A stretch of DNA of 64,000 bases from NCBI GenBank assembly GCA_009767595.1, contig VSDK01008638.1, forward strand, positions 44,799 to 108,798. The letters are read 5' to 3'. This DNA comes from Symbiodinium kawagutii. Lineage: Eukaryota > Sar > Dinophyceae > Suessiales > Symbiodiniaceae. Position 1 is the stretch's first letter. Every line of letters begins with the position of its first letter. The position numbers and the translations under genes are program-made. Positions 61,785 to 62,916 of the stretch are shown here, one piece after another. The notes beneath the pieces are model-generated. The model made no database searches and had not been told where the DNA came from. It saw only the letters and a program-made list of their open reading frames with translations.

Positions 61785-62916
61785 CATCACTACCATCGTC
61801 ACCACCATCACCATTACCACCATCAACATCACCACGCAATGCTGCGAAGACCTTGGAAGTGCTAGGCCTCTAAGGAATGCGTCTTTTTTGCCTTGCAGCT
61901 CACCAAAGAACCCCTCGGAGTCTTATGCCTCAATGAACTAAGTTGAAATCAATTGAATAGCTTAGAGCTGAAATGTTCAGAATTGAATGCTTAGAATAAA
62001 TGCCTAGAAGGCTTAGAATGCTTCAGGTGGCGAAGGGAAACATGACAAAACACAGTTCGTGACATGTGCATAACCGCATATGACTGCATGGAGTGCAACT
62101 CACAGAGGAGGGACAGCAGACAGCTGGTCTGCAGCCCACACCCAAAGACACCCTGGGACAGCAAGTTGGCCCCAAAGAATTGGCCAACGCCCCTTCTGTT
62201 GGAAGGCAGAACCCTATAGGTCTCAGCTGCGGAAAATTGATAGCGGGTGCCAAGCGCACAATCGCACAGGGTGCTGTGCGCCCATAGGCATTTGGCCTTC
62301 CAGTTAGAATATATACATGCGTTCATGCATACGTAAACATGTTCCGCATACTTGTGCATGCTCAAACATGTGCATGGGTACATGTTCATACATACCTGGT
62401 CATACATCAACTTGCTTAGAATTGCAGTTGAGCAACTTGAATACGTGCAATTACATTGCATTACACTCGCACTGGCACTGACAGTGACATTCACATGTAT
62501 ATGTGCAAATATGTACAAGTACATGGGCACTCGCGTTTACAATCACATTATATTCTACATTGTATGGCATCACATTACATCGCCTTACATTACGTTATTT
62601 GCATTTATAATTTCATGCCGCATTGCACATCATATGTGCAGATAGAGAGACTGGGGGTTCAAAAACAGAGAATGTACATTTGGATTTTTTCTTGATGATT
62701 TTTCTTGATTCTTGTTTTTCTATTTTGTATTTCTATGTGTTTCTTGTAGCCAAGGTTTGAGATTAGCATAGCTGATGTTGCAGAAGATGCGCCGTTGATT
62801 TGCGCGCTGATGCGGGAAGACCAGCTTAGAAGCGGAGATTGGTGGAAGCCGACGGAGGAAGCGGAGGTTGATGCAGTTGTGGACGATGTATACACCAGGG
62901 CGCCTCGGCGCAGCAG
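14380..62916 (+). CDS. Calpain-like cysteine protease, very large multi-exon gene (envelope of exons; both ends open)
   Basis: This is the span of plus-strand exons listed one by one below. Calpains are calcium-linked or regulatory intracellular cysteine proteases with a Cys-His-Asn triad and an oxyanion Gln. All four appear in family context: IRQG (17.9 kb), PDCYLLGA (32.8 kb), MHAYSV (40.1 kb) and RNPWG (43.0 kb). Between them are family landmarks VDDYLP, FWVSILEKAYAK and, later, TFWM. Resolved donors are 11 GT, 4 GC and 3 GA; all acceptors are AG. Phases agree at B-C-D-E, F-G-H-I-J, K-L, M-N and from N through to the TFWM exon. One small exon between 40.1 and 42.8 kb is missing from my model, and the N-terminus, C-terminus and 47.8-62.7 kb part are incomplete. 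A bacterial or viral origin is excluded by the introns. Which calpain subfamily it belongs to is not settled. Confidence 0.75.
14500..15020. other. Probable intron with a short direct repeat
   Basis: GAAAAATGATCGAAATGAC and AAATCAATATGGATGAAA occur twice between 14512 and 14590. No coding signal is otherwise seen. Confidence 0.4.
15021..15129 (+). CDS. Calpain-like gene, exon B (N-terminal region)
   Basis: Acceptor TTTTCCAAG, donor AAA|GTAATG. Reads ANVVAWLEEWRSADELRVF and then GARSGALQEGGKHWHK. It starts with one carried base and ends in phase 0, matching exon C. Codons are GC-rich at position three. No named domain. Confidence 0.6.
15351..15405 (+). CDS. Calpain-like gene, exon C
   Basis: Acceptor TGGCGCAG, donor TTTG|GTGAGA. 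Reads LVFQPPPSKLTCRDARHF, phase 0 in and phase 1 out, which fits exons B and D. Other frames are also open, so the phase is the main support. Confidence 0.5.
15738..15893 (+). CDS. Calpain-like gene, exon D
   Basis: Acceptor TTGTTGCAG after a T-rich tract (which itself holds three TTGTTATTTG repeats). Reads GTLKSAVSDRRLKVREIV, then EKFQSALGAWR and on to VTKCDK. Donor G|GCAGAG, phase 1, joining in frame to exon E. An earlier donor AAG|GTGCGC would shorten it to about 14 residues. Confidence 0.55.
16260..16359 (+). CDS. Calpain-like gene, exon E (start of the protease core)
   Basis: Acceptor GTCCTCCAG|GT, donor ACCAG|GAGAAA of the GA type. Reads GEKFKDEAFSVDDEASMLY and then IDRHLATSKLK. In calpains the core begins with a motif of the form F-x-D-x-x-F followed by a Ser/Leu pair; KFKDEAF fits. 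Phase 1 in, phase 2 out. Confidence 0.6.
16360..17729. other. Intron E-F, no repeat field
   Basis: About 1.37 kb of unique DNA. An extra open piece at 17479-17575 (reading TLAEENLENSWARSTDNR) has coding composition and could be an alternative exon, but its phases do not fit E and F. TTCATTTCCTTCATTTGC repeats occur at 16465-16525. Confidence 0.4.
17730..17875 (+). CDS. Calpain-like gene, exon F (oxyanion Gln)
   Basis: Reads GERYPTLPELRLKLHEDF, then GWKRISEIRPDVPLIKAA and ends IDQIRQ plus one base. In calpains a W-x-R-x-x-E-[IL] string precedes an I-x-Q-G string whose Gln forms the oxyanion hole; both are here in order. The donor is CAAG|GACTCG (GA type). Joined to the Cys exon at 32768 it gives IRQGRFPDCYLLGA, the family's signature, with matching phase. 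The frame otherwise runs on to a stop at 17886. The acceptor is less certain: GGGAG at 17729 suits the phase of exon E, but other AG sites lie nearby. Confidence 0.75.
17887..20253. other. Intronic DNA, no gene recognised
   Basis: The first part holds direct repeats of CTTGGGAG and GATCTCATAAGATCTCAC near 18290-18345. 18980-19400 is A-rich with low-complexity CAAAA words. 19670-20216 is open on both strands over more than 90 codons, without any motif I know; it may be a decayed repeat. Confidence 0.4.
20254..22335 (+). repeat. Composite satellite module, copy 1 (left part, split by the retrotransposon)
   Basis: Order: a 90 bp GC-rich head beginning AGTACCCGCAAGAGGCGGGG; (ACCAC)n to about 20740; units of GTACCAAGACAAAAC to 20865; units of TACTACAAGG to 21340; a roughly 430 bp unique block with two 65 bp direct repeats at 21343 and 21703; units of CACACCAGATCACAC to 21985; a 16 bp satellite TGATGTGATGTATTGT to 22335. 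The same order recurs in copy 2. The module resumes at 30246 beyond the retrotransposon and ends at about 30347 with CGCGCTTCGTACCCAAACTT. Confidence 0.85.
22336..22409 (+). repeat. Split direct repeat A1 (left terminus)
   Basis: 74 bp, from GTGTAGCACAAG to CTCAAAAGTTTT. It is repeated at 30029-30102. It holds two perfect palindromes: CACAAGT-GAA-ACTTGTG (22342-22358) and CCAACA-TAGC-TGTTGG (22382-22397). Confidence 0.9.
22439..22960 (+). CDS. Retrotransposon ORF1, unknown (gag position), with an in-frame TAG
   Basis: It begins 29 bases after A1 with ATG AAC GAG AGC and would encode 110 residues to a TAG at 22769-22771. The same frame then stays open for 62 more codons of similar composition (LEAMGLLAAMLRQLANF at the start) to TGA at 22958-22960. 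The simplest reading is one 173-codon ORF with a CAG-to-TAG change; readthrough is the alternative. The protein is rich in Ala and Leu, with no zinc knuckle. By position it may be a gag-like protein, but no motif shows this. A 9 bp hairpin overlaps its final stop. Confidence 0.55.
22961..23314. promoter_or_regulatory. Spacer with a family of short GC hairpins
   Basis: Hairpins with 3-base loops lie at 22959-22979 (9 bp stem around GCC), 23004-23016, 23042-23054, 23065-23083 (8 bp stem around TCC) and 23297-23307 (CACC-TCC-GGTG), the last one 7 bases before the ATG of the recombinase ORF. The frame of the recombinase is also open upstream to about 23051, so the true start is a judgement. A role in translation or RNA folding is inference. 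Confidence 0.45.
23315..24949 (+). CDS. Tyrosine recombinase (integrase) of the retrotransposon
   Basis: From the ATG at 23315 (MAQDTFGDL) it has 544 residues. The frame is open upstream for 88 more codons without recombinase features, so I chose this start. It joins the circular DNA copy of the element to the target by strand exchange through a covalent Tyr-DNA link. The catalytic set is visible: Arg248 (FLTREIEL), Lys277 (MSKTDQT), His367-x-x-Arg370 (HCLRISG), Trp393 (LLGRW) and Tyr401 (IERYV). The N-terminal half would be the core-binding domain. Residues 440-470 look helical. C495, C510, C514 and C517 (CDPPCRRC) could bind metal. The tail is acidic and Ser-rich (EEDEHDSSSSS). No frame damage is seen. 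Confidence 0.9.
   Translation: MAQDTFGDLCVILTAASLDHVLPTLVELGWDNPRTLWAQQAEWERLQLSEMELATLCMLKRLRVTGKSATLRPPLTPVTSKRTDLPVLRVSGPGNLKRAIEAAHPNNRDESLQILKDEIYAKSNNDPMVSRLKTWQRLAEAWHISPWPLTTDVVYKVGASLKAGGYKSCKLYFAAASKHHVLEFGELGAGIHLAIKDTVRSIERGLGTTKLKDSFALTDLRKLYTCPEFPDIKLRFWMTVLGCWFLTREIELANARVKHVRFEAENRKVAWSLPMSKTDQTGSMIERSHVCACTSSREPLCSYHAMQDVMKHHPDLKSEAPLFPGPDGDVMPKQDTIAAIREVLERADVTLLRLGTKGTLVHRFHGHCLRISGSQFLATHGVPLHTIMLLGRWSSRAIERYVQEAALTIPAQPLAESTRAEPSSHRPKAPRKSEVIEIDKPPSAKELTDIQLKIKQMAAQLDKLNLPPPYVRGKKVHLIDPTEHAVPPSNWFTKCGWNYGLSRFQRTSVCDPPCRRCFPQEEDEHDSSSSSECQDGSASSESED
24950..25393. promoter_or_regulatory. Spacer before the methyltransferase-RT region, with two hairpins
   Basis: About 440 bp without a coding frame. 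GACC-TCC-GGTC (25356-25366) and TCCAACC-TCG-GGTTGGA (25367-25383) are adjacent hairpins ending 10 bases before the next ATG. They have the same NNCC-3-base loop-GGNN form as those before the recombinase ORF. Confidence 0.45.
25394..25834 (+). CDS. Retrotransposon ORF3a, N-terminal part of the polyprotein
   Basis: 146 residues from ATG AAG GGA TCG to TGA at 25832-25834. The first 90 residues are helical (LQDLAEDAEIDSQVVEYL onwards), followed by an Ala/Pro linker and a Lys/Glu-rich stretch ending GRRRD. The stop overlaps the ATG of ORF3b by one base (TGATG). Either the two are coupled by termination and restart, or one base was lost and both were one ORF. Domain identity unknown; the N-terminal helices recall a small protein-interaction domain (weak inference). 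Confidence 0.65.
   Translation: MKGSLQDLAEDAEIDSQVVEYLQARGLGNHGLLANIADDFGEVDTLLWKPWCEGTTLNDKEFKLGQEHHHLAKAALRFLWQQARKMTDPRGARPAAPATAAATPAPMEESPEEKKLKAIPKELPQETLQQLIKDYEDVTIHGRRRD
25834..28602 (+). CDS. Retrotransposon ORF3b: C5-cytosine DNA methyltransferase followed by the start of the reverse transcriptase
   Basis: 922 residues from the ATG at 25834. Residues 1-250 form a basic, Lys/Ser/Gly-rich, gag-like leader. A complete-looking DNA (cytosine-5) methyltransferase follows: motif I FFDGIGCSML (267-276, SAM binding), an acidic residue after YIAWE (295), motif IV SGPPCPDFS with catalytic Cys348, motif VI ENV (394-396), motif VIII-like RPRMWW (428-433), and a motif X-like AIANAWHVGVAGLL (577-590). 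The order and the ENV/RPRMWW context resemble the de novo (DNMT3-like) class more than PCQ-type bacterial enzymes; this is tentative. Residues from about 780 lead into the RT, with KVRRGEDWRRSGHN (877-890). The frame is lost at the CCCC run at 28505-28508 and the ORF then stops at 28602. Confidence 0.88.
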   Translation: MEARCFDSTGQLNPLSSQFKAKNPGHRLAVDKDMTPVVVEEESSWTPKGILSLMDAMEAISYCWILVGIAHELDVRKYTLWWSNLFRAKSSRLEHLKQYWHESSWHLALKMRQGAAFSTVTTQIMEDSAALQNVLNKELPKSKGPGKADGKAGTSPNKSKPKPWTAAASSDSRGRYRSEPWTRGGNQWQDRWSNKRPEAAQDGSGKGGHESKQGQHGALHSNSRVPDHEWPTPKRQKTSAAAAAPALFPPADRLPEPRCTTWILLSFFDGIGCSMLALRPMIQKFNLTVHYIAWESDPVCQAITKHHHPDMEHRGNLFQDKPQALAERLEELDPSRTAGVIAASGPPCPDFSRVKGDQALGREGPDKTKFDQYAEWISDLRPLLHGRHFVTITENVIPNRKQDIRHFEAKLKNTAIQLDSAMFGLVARPRMWWTEIPWADQTNEILGYRAQWEQEYGAPKLRLQVPKDEPPPILHGWSHPACWEKNKVLPTQTTPAETPEGRPAPRSARGKMDEGTSRRWTEGNRQFAPWHYNADNMWKDDKGAYKLPSAADKETLHHIPVGWTDVSHTSVRYRHKAIANAWHVGVAGLLMAMILALPHQSAANKVYELNPLGHSALDQMATIWHSAPLLCGPNPPKTPDDTFITTDDKWFHWEHACRQPHPDFTWGALEPGLSQVLATWAHWRSALPTIRAHIVEEVKQMAEDMQSDVDAWRKTLKPHIQVLYSPETHGMIHLPLLRKLTSMFHWQDKKLLEELEHGFDLMGPLSSGCGWLHREDGKYQEPTSYPEFLAYNKTYVLKKLATARPDDHWREMMEEVAADVRCGRMTGPLEGPPEWPVKMIPASLFEHTATLQPGPREHQPTSVAFSIEQIGSDGKQKVRRGEDWRRSGHNAPISALQTHPQHTDQLPLQPQPSGSTSKDIRH
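28509..28912 (+). CDS. Retrotransposon reverse transcriptase palm (frame-shifted segment)
   Basis: In the frame one base back from ORF3b the reading is clear RT. Motif A is WGSDQESAYRQLPV (Asp codon at 28614), then a CLLFGSTGSVWSYSR segment typical of fingers/palm, then motif C HYVDD with the catalytic YVDD at 28815-28826. It copies element RNA into DNA. The segment has no start of its own; it is the middle of a polyprotein displaced by one lost base at each end (CCCC at 28505-28508, TTTT at 28908-28911). As it stands no complete RT can be made without frame-shifting. Confidence 0.85.
28913..30019 (+). CDS. Retrotransposon RT connection and RNase H domain
   Basis: This third frame starts at AAG CCA AGC AAG ATG and ends with TAG at 30017-30019. 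Counting from the ATG at 28925 (364 residues), the RNase H acidic residues are Asp130 (IYADAYF), Glu200 (YSLEILG), Asp224 (SYCDNEPG) and Asp273 (NIADEVSR). It removes RNA from RNA-DNA hybrids during copying. The last codons lie inside repeat B1, so B2 carries a second copy of the coding tail. Without the three frame shifts, 25394-30019 would be one ORF of about 1540 codons. Confidence 0.87.
   Translation, partial: KPSKMQPPARSQRIQGVVLTSHESYFEIAPDPHRTARILHQIDSVIKTNQLSADAAAKLAGKLQFTQEAIHGQSIKACMQPLYTHATAGHFNHKHTTLQPATRDALVTLQTLLPKQQPFQATFTSGEVTAIYADAYFKAGEKCLRLTEAADDPTWHADLANQYENGWGFVIRTVHEGTFYACGRVPAELMGMVTTRRAYIYSLEILGQMIAVIAGGNLVTKHFWSYCDNEPGRCAMTRGFGRDVRVNRLLSCMWQYMQLRGFSPAFQRVTSGANIADEVSRHQLQMARALGWKQIQVNWSELYHILADATKNLQNTAEVATRLLHFSLQCWHAKIVDARIRDDMVESRSSNRATALPKGCSRIEVQRV
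29945..30029 (+). repeat. Split direct repeat B1 (internal)
   Basis: 85 bp from GTGGAAAGTCGCAG to GGGATTTGTCG. It is repeated at 30162-30246. It includes the end of the RNase H ORF and shares its last G with A2. Confidence 0.9.
30029..30102 (+). repeat. Split direct repeat A2 (internal)
   Basis: Copy of A1 with both palindromes (30035-30051, 30075-30090). It is separated from B2 by 59 bp of unique DNA. Confidence 0.9.
30162..30246 (+). repeat. Split direct repeat B2 (right terminus)
   Basis: Copy of B1. It is followed at once by ATGTGATGTTTTGTTG, the 16 bp satellite also found left of A1. Confidence 0.9.
30246..30347 (+). repeat. Composite satellite module, copy 1 (right remainder)
   Basis: Three 16 bp satellite units, then a tail ending CGCGCTTCGTACCCAAACTT and CCTTTGAGTAC. 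The tail matches the tail of copy 2 at 32297-32327 with few changes. Confidence 0.8.
30351..32327 (+). repeat. Composite satellite module, copy 2
   Basis: Same order as copy 1: head AGTACCCGCACGAGGCGGGG (30351); (ACCAC/ACCAACACC)n to about 30660; GTACCAAGACAAAAC units to 30735; TATTACAAGG units to 31348; unique block with paired repeats at 31350 and 31714; TTGTGATGTAATTGAT units 31775-32292; tail at 32297-32327. The heads are about 85% identical by eye. The simple-repeat parts differ in unit sequence and copy number, so they have evolved separately. Confidence 0.85.
32328..32767. other. End of the giant intron, nothing recognised
   Basis: Unique DNA. A minus-strand frame (32310-32468) reads APRWLEGHCPLEFRLANA and may be a scrap of a dispersed repeat. 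The last 60 bases repeat CCTTCCATG before the acceptor. Confidence 0.35.
32768..32882 (+). CDS. Calpain-like gene, exon G (catalytic Cys)
   Basis: Acceptor TTCTTGCAG|GA, donor GGTGT|GTAGCT. Reads RFPDCYLLGAMGSICKSV and then LRQMFVDYDVAAG. PDCYLLGAMGSI matches the calpain nucleophile motif (G-D-C-W-[FL]-L-x-A). Phase 1 in, phase 2 out; the next exon completes GVYGVLF, the family's G-V-Y-x-V-x-F string. Confidence 0.88.
33303..33379 (+). CDS. Calpain-like gene, exon H (VDDYLP)
   Basis: Acceptor TTTCAG|G, donor GAAG|GCTTGA (GC type). Reads YGVLFVADSKFTYVIV and DDYLPVDEE. VDDYLP is a hallmark just after the first beta strands of the protease core. Phase 2 in, phase 1 out. Confidence 0.88.
33912..33976 (+). 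CDS. Calpain-like gene, exon I
   Basis: Acceptor TCGCAG|GT, donor GAGAAG|GCCGGG (GC type). Reads DPCLYAHNNYDGGFWVSI and LEK. It corresponds to the family segment ending E-F-W-x-x-L-L-E-K. Phase 1 in, phase 0 out. Confidence 0.85.
34030..34135. repeat. Decamer repeat TAAAGGATGC
   Basis: About ten diverged copies (GCTAAAGGAT, GCCAAAGAAT and similar) inside intron I-J. Confidence 0.8.
34457..34528 (+). CDS. Calpain-like gene, exon J
   Basis: Acceptor GCTGCAAG|GC. Reads AYAKHYLCWQVISGGQPT and on to QAMYSYL. Joined to exon I it gives LEKAYAK followed by a Gly-Gly pair, as in calpains (L-E-K-A-Y-A-K-x-x-G-x-Y-x-x-L-x-G-G). The end is uncertain: TTG|GACGAT near 34528 or CAG|GCGATG at 34513; the frame stops at 34562. 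Confidence 0.8.
34563..35019. other. Intron DNA, nothing recognised
   Basis: Unique DNA that grades into the GATAGA-rich field. No exon seen. Confidence 0.4.
35020..38890. repeat. 3.9 kb field of degenerate TTAGATTAGATAG words
   Basis: Nearly all of the interval consists of diverged 8-10 bp words (TTAGATAGAT, GATTAGATTA, GGTTAGATTA). Two islands interrupt it: 36720-36960 (GT-rich, unique) and 37125-37400 (GC-richer, with CAGCAACCAAA words repeated). It fills the intron between exons J and K. Confidence 0.85.
38891..39671. other. Intron DNA with unassigned open frames
   Basis: A plus frame at 38900-39020 reads FLGDDVSFVTCKDVEGC, but its phases do not fit exons J and K. 39400-39480 is AT-rich. 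No other exon is supported. Confidence 0.35.
39672..39776 (+). CDS. Calpain-like gene, exon K
   Basis: Acceptor GCTGAG|GA, donor TACAAG|GACGGC (GA type). 35 codons, phase 0 at both ends: EMESPSKFFKILSAAHNT, then GETLVAIFIRPSRGKYK. In calpains this region (a helix, then a strand before the His loop) is variable, so the support is the phase fit with exon L and the coding composition. Confidence 0.7.
39915..39990. repeat. 11 bp repeat TTTGATATGC / TTTAATATGC
   Basis: About seven copies inside the 268 bp intron K-L. Confidence 0.9.
40045..40113 (+). CDS. Calpain-like gene, exon L (catalytic His)
   Basis: Acceptor CTCTGCAG|GA, donor TCGGTG|GTAACT. 23 codons: DAWDKKQMKFAPFGLLSM and HAYSV. GLLSMHAYSV is the calpain His motif (G-L-x-x-x-H-A-Y-S-[VI]). 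Phase 0 at both ends. The next exon I can identify (42805) needs phase 1, so at least one small exon lies between. Confidence 0.87.
40114..41228. other. Intron DNA, nothing recognised
   Basis: Unique moderate-GC DNA. GCTTGGGGATG occurs at 41111 and 41193 close to related CTCCTGATTCCGGG / CTCCTGTTTCCGGG words (41043, 41214), hinting at a degraded tandem unit. A missing mini-exon may hide here. Confidence 0.35.
41229..42682. repeat. 338 bp satellite, about 4.3 copies, itself a dimer
   Basis: The mark GCCAGCTGTTAGATTG occurs at about 41311, 41650, 41988, 42326 and 42665, a spacing of 338-339 bp. Within a unit, CATAACATGTCTCATTTCGG and CATAACACGCCCCATTTTGG lie about 170 bp apart with matching downstream words (GGAGTC, then TGAGTGGAA or CAAGTGGAA), so each unit is two diverged half-units. 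Short frames such as MTYRWSAS recur with the unit and are not genes. Confidence 0.9.
42805..42825 (+). CDS. Calpain-like gene, microexon M
   Basis: A 21-base piece between CTTTCAG|GT and ATTG|GTCTGC. It reads LLRLKI plus edge bases and gives LLRLKIGFRNPWG when joined to exon N; calpains have a hydrophobic strand just before N-P-W-G. Phase fits exon N. Being so short, it needs transcript support. Confidence 0.5.
42992..43074 (+). CDS. Calpain-like gene, exon N (catalytic Asn)
   Basis: Acceptor GGTTTCAG|GC, donor GGCGGG|GTGCAT. Reads FRNPWGHGEYTGPWSDG and SELWSEARGG. RNPWG with a following E-[WY]-x-G-x-W-S-D-x-S is the calpain Asn motif, complete here. Phase 1 in, phase 0 out. Confidence 0.9.
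43406..43478 (+). CDS. Calpain-like gene, exon after the Asn motif
   Basis: Acceptor TTGCTGAG, donor TCGG|GTAAAG. Reads IDGAAELHKKKDDGGLGEA and SRMMS. The frame is open 15 codons upstream too, so the acceptor is uncertain. Phase 0 in, phase 1 out, fitting both neighbours. Confidence 0.55.
43669..43742 (+). CDS. Calpain-like gene, proline-rich exon
   Basis: Acceptor TTCTTGTAG, donor GTGAAG|GTATAC. Reads HFQSPVSPPPPPPCNDL and LQHYPVK. The six-Pro run could bind SH3/WW-type partners (family knowledge, not shown). Phase fits on both sides. Confidence 0.6.
43881..43913. repeat. (TA)n microsatellite
   Basis: About 33 bases of alternating TA. Confidence 0.95.
44090..45290. repeat. ATGTTGGGCCCA word field in three roughly 350 bp units
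   Basis: Diverged words ATGTTGGGC, CATCTTGGCC and CCATGTTGG fill the interval. A block GCCGA..CGTTT..CAAAAAA..GTCAAAAA recurs at about 44515, 44876 and 45218, so units are about 345-360 bp. It lies in the intron 43743-46492. Confidence 0.75.
45291..46492. other. Intron DNA, nothing recognised
   Basis: Includes a TTTGTCTCTTTTTGTCTC run (45960-46060) and unique DNA with no supported exon. Confidence 0.4.
46493..46574 (+). CDS. Calpain-like gene, exon
   Basis: Acceptor CTTTTCCAAG|G, donor AAGG|GTAATC. Reads VFGDSQQSLAILEHLEPI and VYSRVGSAK. Phase 0 in, phase 1 out. No motif; part of a segment that appears to be inserted between N-P-W-G and T-F-W-M. Confidence 0.6.
46740..46815 (+). CDS. Calpain-like gene, exon
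   Basis: Acceptor CATGCGCAG, donor GGCAG|GCGACG (GC type). Reads SSYTLREVSALISQRFRL and DSIFRG. Phase 1 in, phase 2 out, both matching. Confidence 0.6.
46930..47112. repeat. 16-17 bp repeat ACCAACTCACCATAAA
   Basis: About ten diverged copies inside the intron 46816-47636. Confidence 0.85.
47637..47665 (+). CDS. Calpain-like gene, small exon
   Basis: Acceptor AATTGCAG, donor TTTAG|GTGCGC. 29 bases reading VTYRIPLHL with one carried base at each side. Joined to the next exon it ends ...LHLGTFWM. Phase fits; length makes it provisional. Confidence 0.5.
47773..47831 (+). CDS. Calpain-like gene, exon with the TFWM motif
   Basis: Acceptor GCGTTTCAG|GC. Reads TFWMAAEDYTHLASYAQLA before a TGA at 47832. 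Calpains have [DE]-G-x-F-W-M-x-x-x-D-[FY] after the Asn motif, and TFWMAAEDY fits. The donor is not clear (GC sites at 47811 or 47829), or the stop is real and the protein ends here; the exon at 62.75 kb argues against the latter. Confidence 0.7.
47835..48884. other. Intron DNA with open frames of unclear origin
   Basis: 47880-48150 is open on both strands (plus: IKDVFAKALTTLVQDL; minus: SSKFRQEIIPALWATES). It looks like a decayed dispersed repeat rather than an exon. 48240-48884 is AT-rich and contains paired words such as CCAAAAATACGAAA / CCACAAATACCAAG and CAACCTATTTCATT. Confidence 0.35.
48885..49172 (-). repeat. LTR-like repeat, 3' copy
   Basis: It shares with 51425-51651 the words GATTCCAAAA, CACCACTTGATAGGCCACCC, CACGATGCGCA, CAAAAGGGCTGCA, CATGTCATGTACACAGCATG and AGGGATTCG in the same order. 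It is longer because TGATGTAACA is repeated about eleven times (49026-49130). Confidence 0.7.
49173..49519. other. Interior of the copia-like remnant, no frame
   Basis: Starts with GGGATTCGAACTCCCC, which on the minus strand looks like a tRNA T-arm; the rest of a tRNA is not present. No coding motif. Confidence 0.4.
49520..50025 (-). CDS. Remnant frames downstream of RNase H, one with a membrane segment
   Basis: Two overlapping minus frames. 49732-50025 (97 residues) has an N-terminal acidic part, MKKALVATLLIAHVAAARA (signal-like), then DVVVFCIVILLIIVLMALL, a clear transmembrane helix, then basic residues. 49520-49843 continues in another frame with a Glu/Arg-rich coiled-coil-like tail. They may be one protein broken by a frame shift. 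A membrane protein after RNase H is not part of the standard copia set; it could be an extra ORF or a captured sequence. Confidence 0.4.
50263..50544 (-). pseudogene. Copia-type RNase H fragment
   Basis: The 93-residue frame contains AFSDASFGDQCHGCTLIQW and SSSTAEAE. In Ty1/copia RNase H a D-A-[DS]-[WF] string, a Gly followed by hydrophobic-x-W, and S-S-T-x-A-E-[AY]-E occur in this order and spacing. The frame starts and ends in unrelated sequence, so it is a broken piece. Confidence 0.55.
51107..51406 (-). pseudogene. Possible gag fragment of the copia-like remnant
   Basis: Just after the presumed primer site the minus strand stays open for about 100 codons: NKFNTQWKESNKQKAKEG and on, ending EIEHNRNQEEC. 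It is Lys/Glu-rich, without zinc knuckle or start codon near its beginning. Position suggests gag; motif evidence is lacking. Confidence 0.35.
51410..51420 (-). other. Candidate primer binding site (half-tRNA type)
   Basis: On the minus strand GGTTATGAGCCC stands directly inside the LTR-like repeat. It is complementary to GGGCTCATAACC, the anticodon arm of initiator Met-tRNA, which primes some copia-group elements (Drosophila copia, yeast Ty5). Confidence 0.5.
51425..51651 (-). repeat. LTR-like repeat, 5' copy
   Basis: Pairs with 48885-49172. It contains a 19-base N gap at 51529-51547 at a place where the other copy has CTTTCCC. Confidence 0.7.
51529..51547. other. Assembly gap (19 N)
   Basis: A short run of N inside the LTR-like repeat. 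Confidence 0.99.
51652..53267. other. Intron DNA, nothing recognised
   Basis: AT-rich unique DNA with words such as TTTATGGCTTACTAGG and ATTCGCTGGTATTCGCTCG. On the minus strand TAGCTCAGCGGT (53221-53210) matches a pol III A box, but no proper B box follows. Confidence 0.4.
53268..53455. repeat. Purine tract GGAAAGGAGA
   Basis: About 190 bases almost free of pyrimidines on the plus strand; units AGGAAAGG and GAGAGG. The Phe/Ser/Leu minus frames come from it. Confidence 0.9.
53946..53998 (+). CDS. Calpain-like gene, candidate exon P
   Basis: Acceptor CTCTCCACAG, donor AGCAG|GTATAT. Two frames are open (TSPAKKVKNMALVTLPS or QSGQESEKHGISYAAKQ). Good splice signals; frame unresolved. Confidence 0.45.
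54069..54161 (+). mobile_element. SINE-like insertion (63 bp) with 15 bp target duplication
   Basis: ATATTCATAATACAG at 54069-54083 is repeated exactly at 54147-54161. Between them is a 63 bp GC-rich insert (GCCACAGCTCGCCCTCAGCC onwards) that ends GGGGGGCGATGG and a (GA)n tail. A perfect target duplication and simple-repeat tail point to retroposition. A related 3' end (GGCGATGGAGAGAG) occurs at 55392-55410. Dinoflagellate SINEs with a short stem-loop and a tail are known; membership is not tested. Confidence 0.75.
54249..54420 (+). CDS. Calpain-like gene, candidate exon (frame and end unresolved)
   Basis: Acceptor AGCGCAG. One frame joins exon P in phase and reads AATAPKSDLSHRTEPQQTQ and on through IEGFGILSVR; another reads LRLRGSEFSRFGLVQVAVA. 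All three plus frames stay open long, so the exon is plausible but not settled. Confidence 0.35.
54870..54995. repeat. (TA)n and (TTTA)n/(TTTATCTA)n microsatellite
   Basis: ATATAT followed by TTTATTTATTTATC units. Confidence 0.9.
55060..55110 (+). CDS. Calpain-like gene, candidate exon Q
   Basis: Acceptor AGTATGCAG. Reads KYAEVMKKSDALRAFQF, helical with fair codon use. Donor candidates are TTTG|GAACAT and TTTG|GTGGAA. Confidence 0.4.
55235..55282 (+). CDS. Calpain-like gene, candidate exon R
   Basis: Acceptor TATAGCAG. Reads DVEVQVDIVDRHLGRK; alternating hydrophobic residues suggest beta strand. End uncertain. Confidence 0.35.
55350..55415 (+). mobile_element. Second SINE-like insertion
   Basis: TTGAGCCTCCGGCTAGCC onwards, ending GACGGCGATGGAGAGAGAG, the same 3' end as the insert at 54084-54146. 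The flanks share only GGTAC, so the target duplication is weak. Confidence 0.5.
55416..55990. other. Intron DNA, nothing recognised
   Basis: Begins with repeated ACATACTTAGTTAACAC words (55405-55500); then unique DNA. No exon supported. Confidence 0.4.
55992..57702. repeat. Degenerate (ATC)n / (ACC)n trinucleotide field
   Basis: Units ATC, ACC and GTC in variable order, broken by a short unique piece at 56880-56960. Long Ser, His, Ile, Met and Asp frames on both strands are caused by the repeat. Confidence 0.95.
57703..61743. repeat. Homogeneous 9 bp array ATCATCGTC, 449 units
   Basis: 4,041 bases, exactly 449 units of ATCATCGTC, without a substitution that I could see. Five of six frames are free of stops, giving poly-Asp, poly-Ser, Ile-Ile-Val, Thr-Met-Met and His-His-Arg frames; none is taken as a gene. 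It lies between candidate exon R and exon S. Confidence 0.97.
61744..61840. repeat. Degenerate ATC/ACC flank of the 9 bp array
   Basis: Same word types as the left flank, ending in unique DNA near 61840. Confidence 0.9.
61841..62749. other. Intron DNA, nothing recognised
   Basis: A GC-richer patch (62090-62290) is open on both strands and may be an old dispersed repeat (plus frame reads GRQNPIGLSCGKLIAGAK). The rest has CATGTACA-type words. Confidence 0.4.
62750..62916 (+). CDS. Calpain-like gene, exon S (calpain domain III-like start)
   Basis: Acceptor TTTCTTGTAG (or CCAAG|G five bases later), donor AGCAG|GTGATG. Reads PRFEISIADVAEDAPLIC, ALMREDQLRSGDWWKPT and on to DDVYTRAPRRS. Calpain domain III (C2-like) opens with a hydrophobic beta strand, P-x-[FY]-x-[IL], and an A-L-M-Q-type strand; PRFEISI...ICALMRED fits. 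No start codon is needed for an internal exon. Phase 2 out. The gene continues past this point or ends in unassigned exons. Confidence 0.7.

Noticed and set aside
56887-61941. Very long frames (poly-Asp, poly-Ser, Thr-Met-Met, Ile-Ile-Val) on both strands
   Set aside because: They follow directly from a trinucleotide-based 9 bp repeat that lacks stops in five frames. No non-repeat domain, start context or splice signals support a protein.
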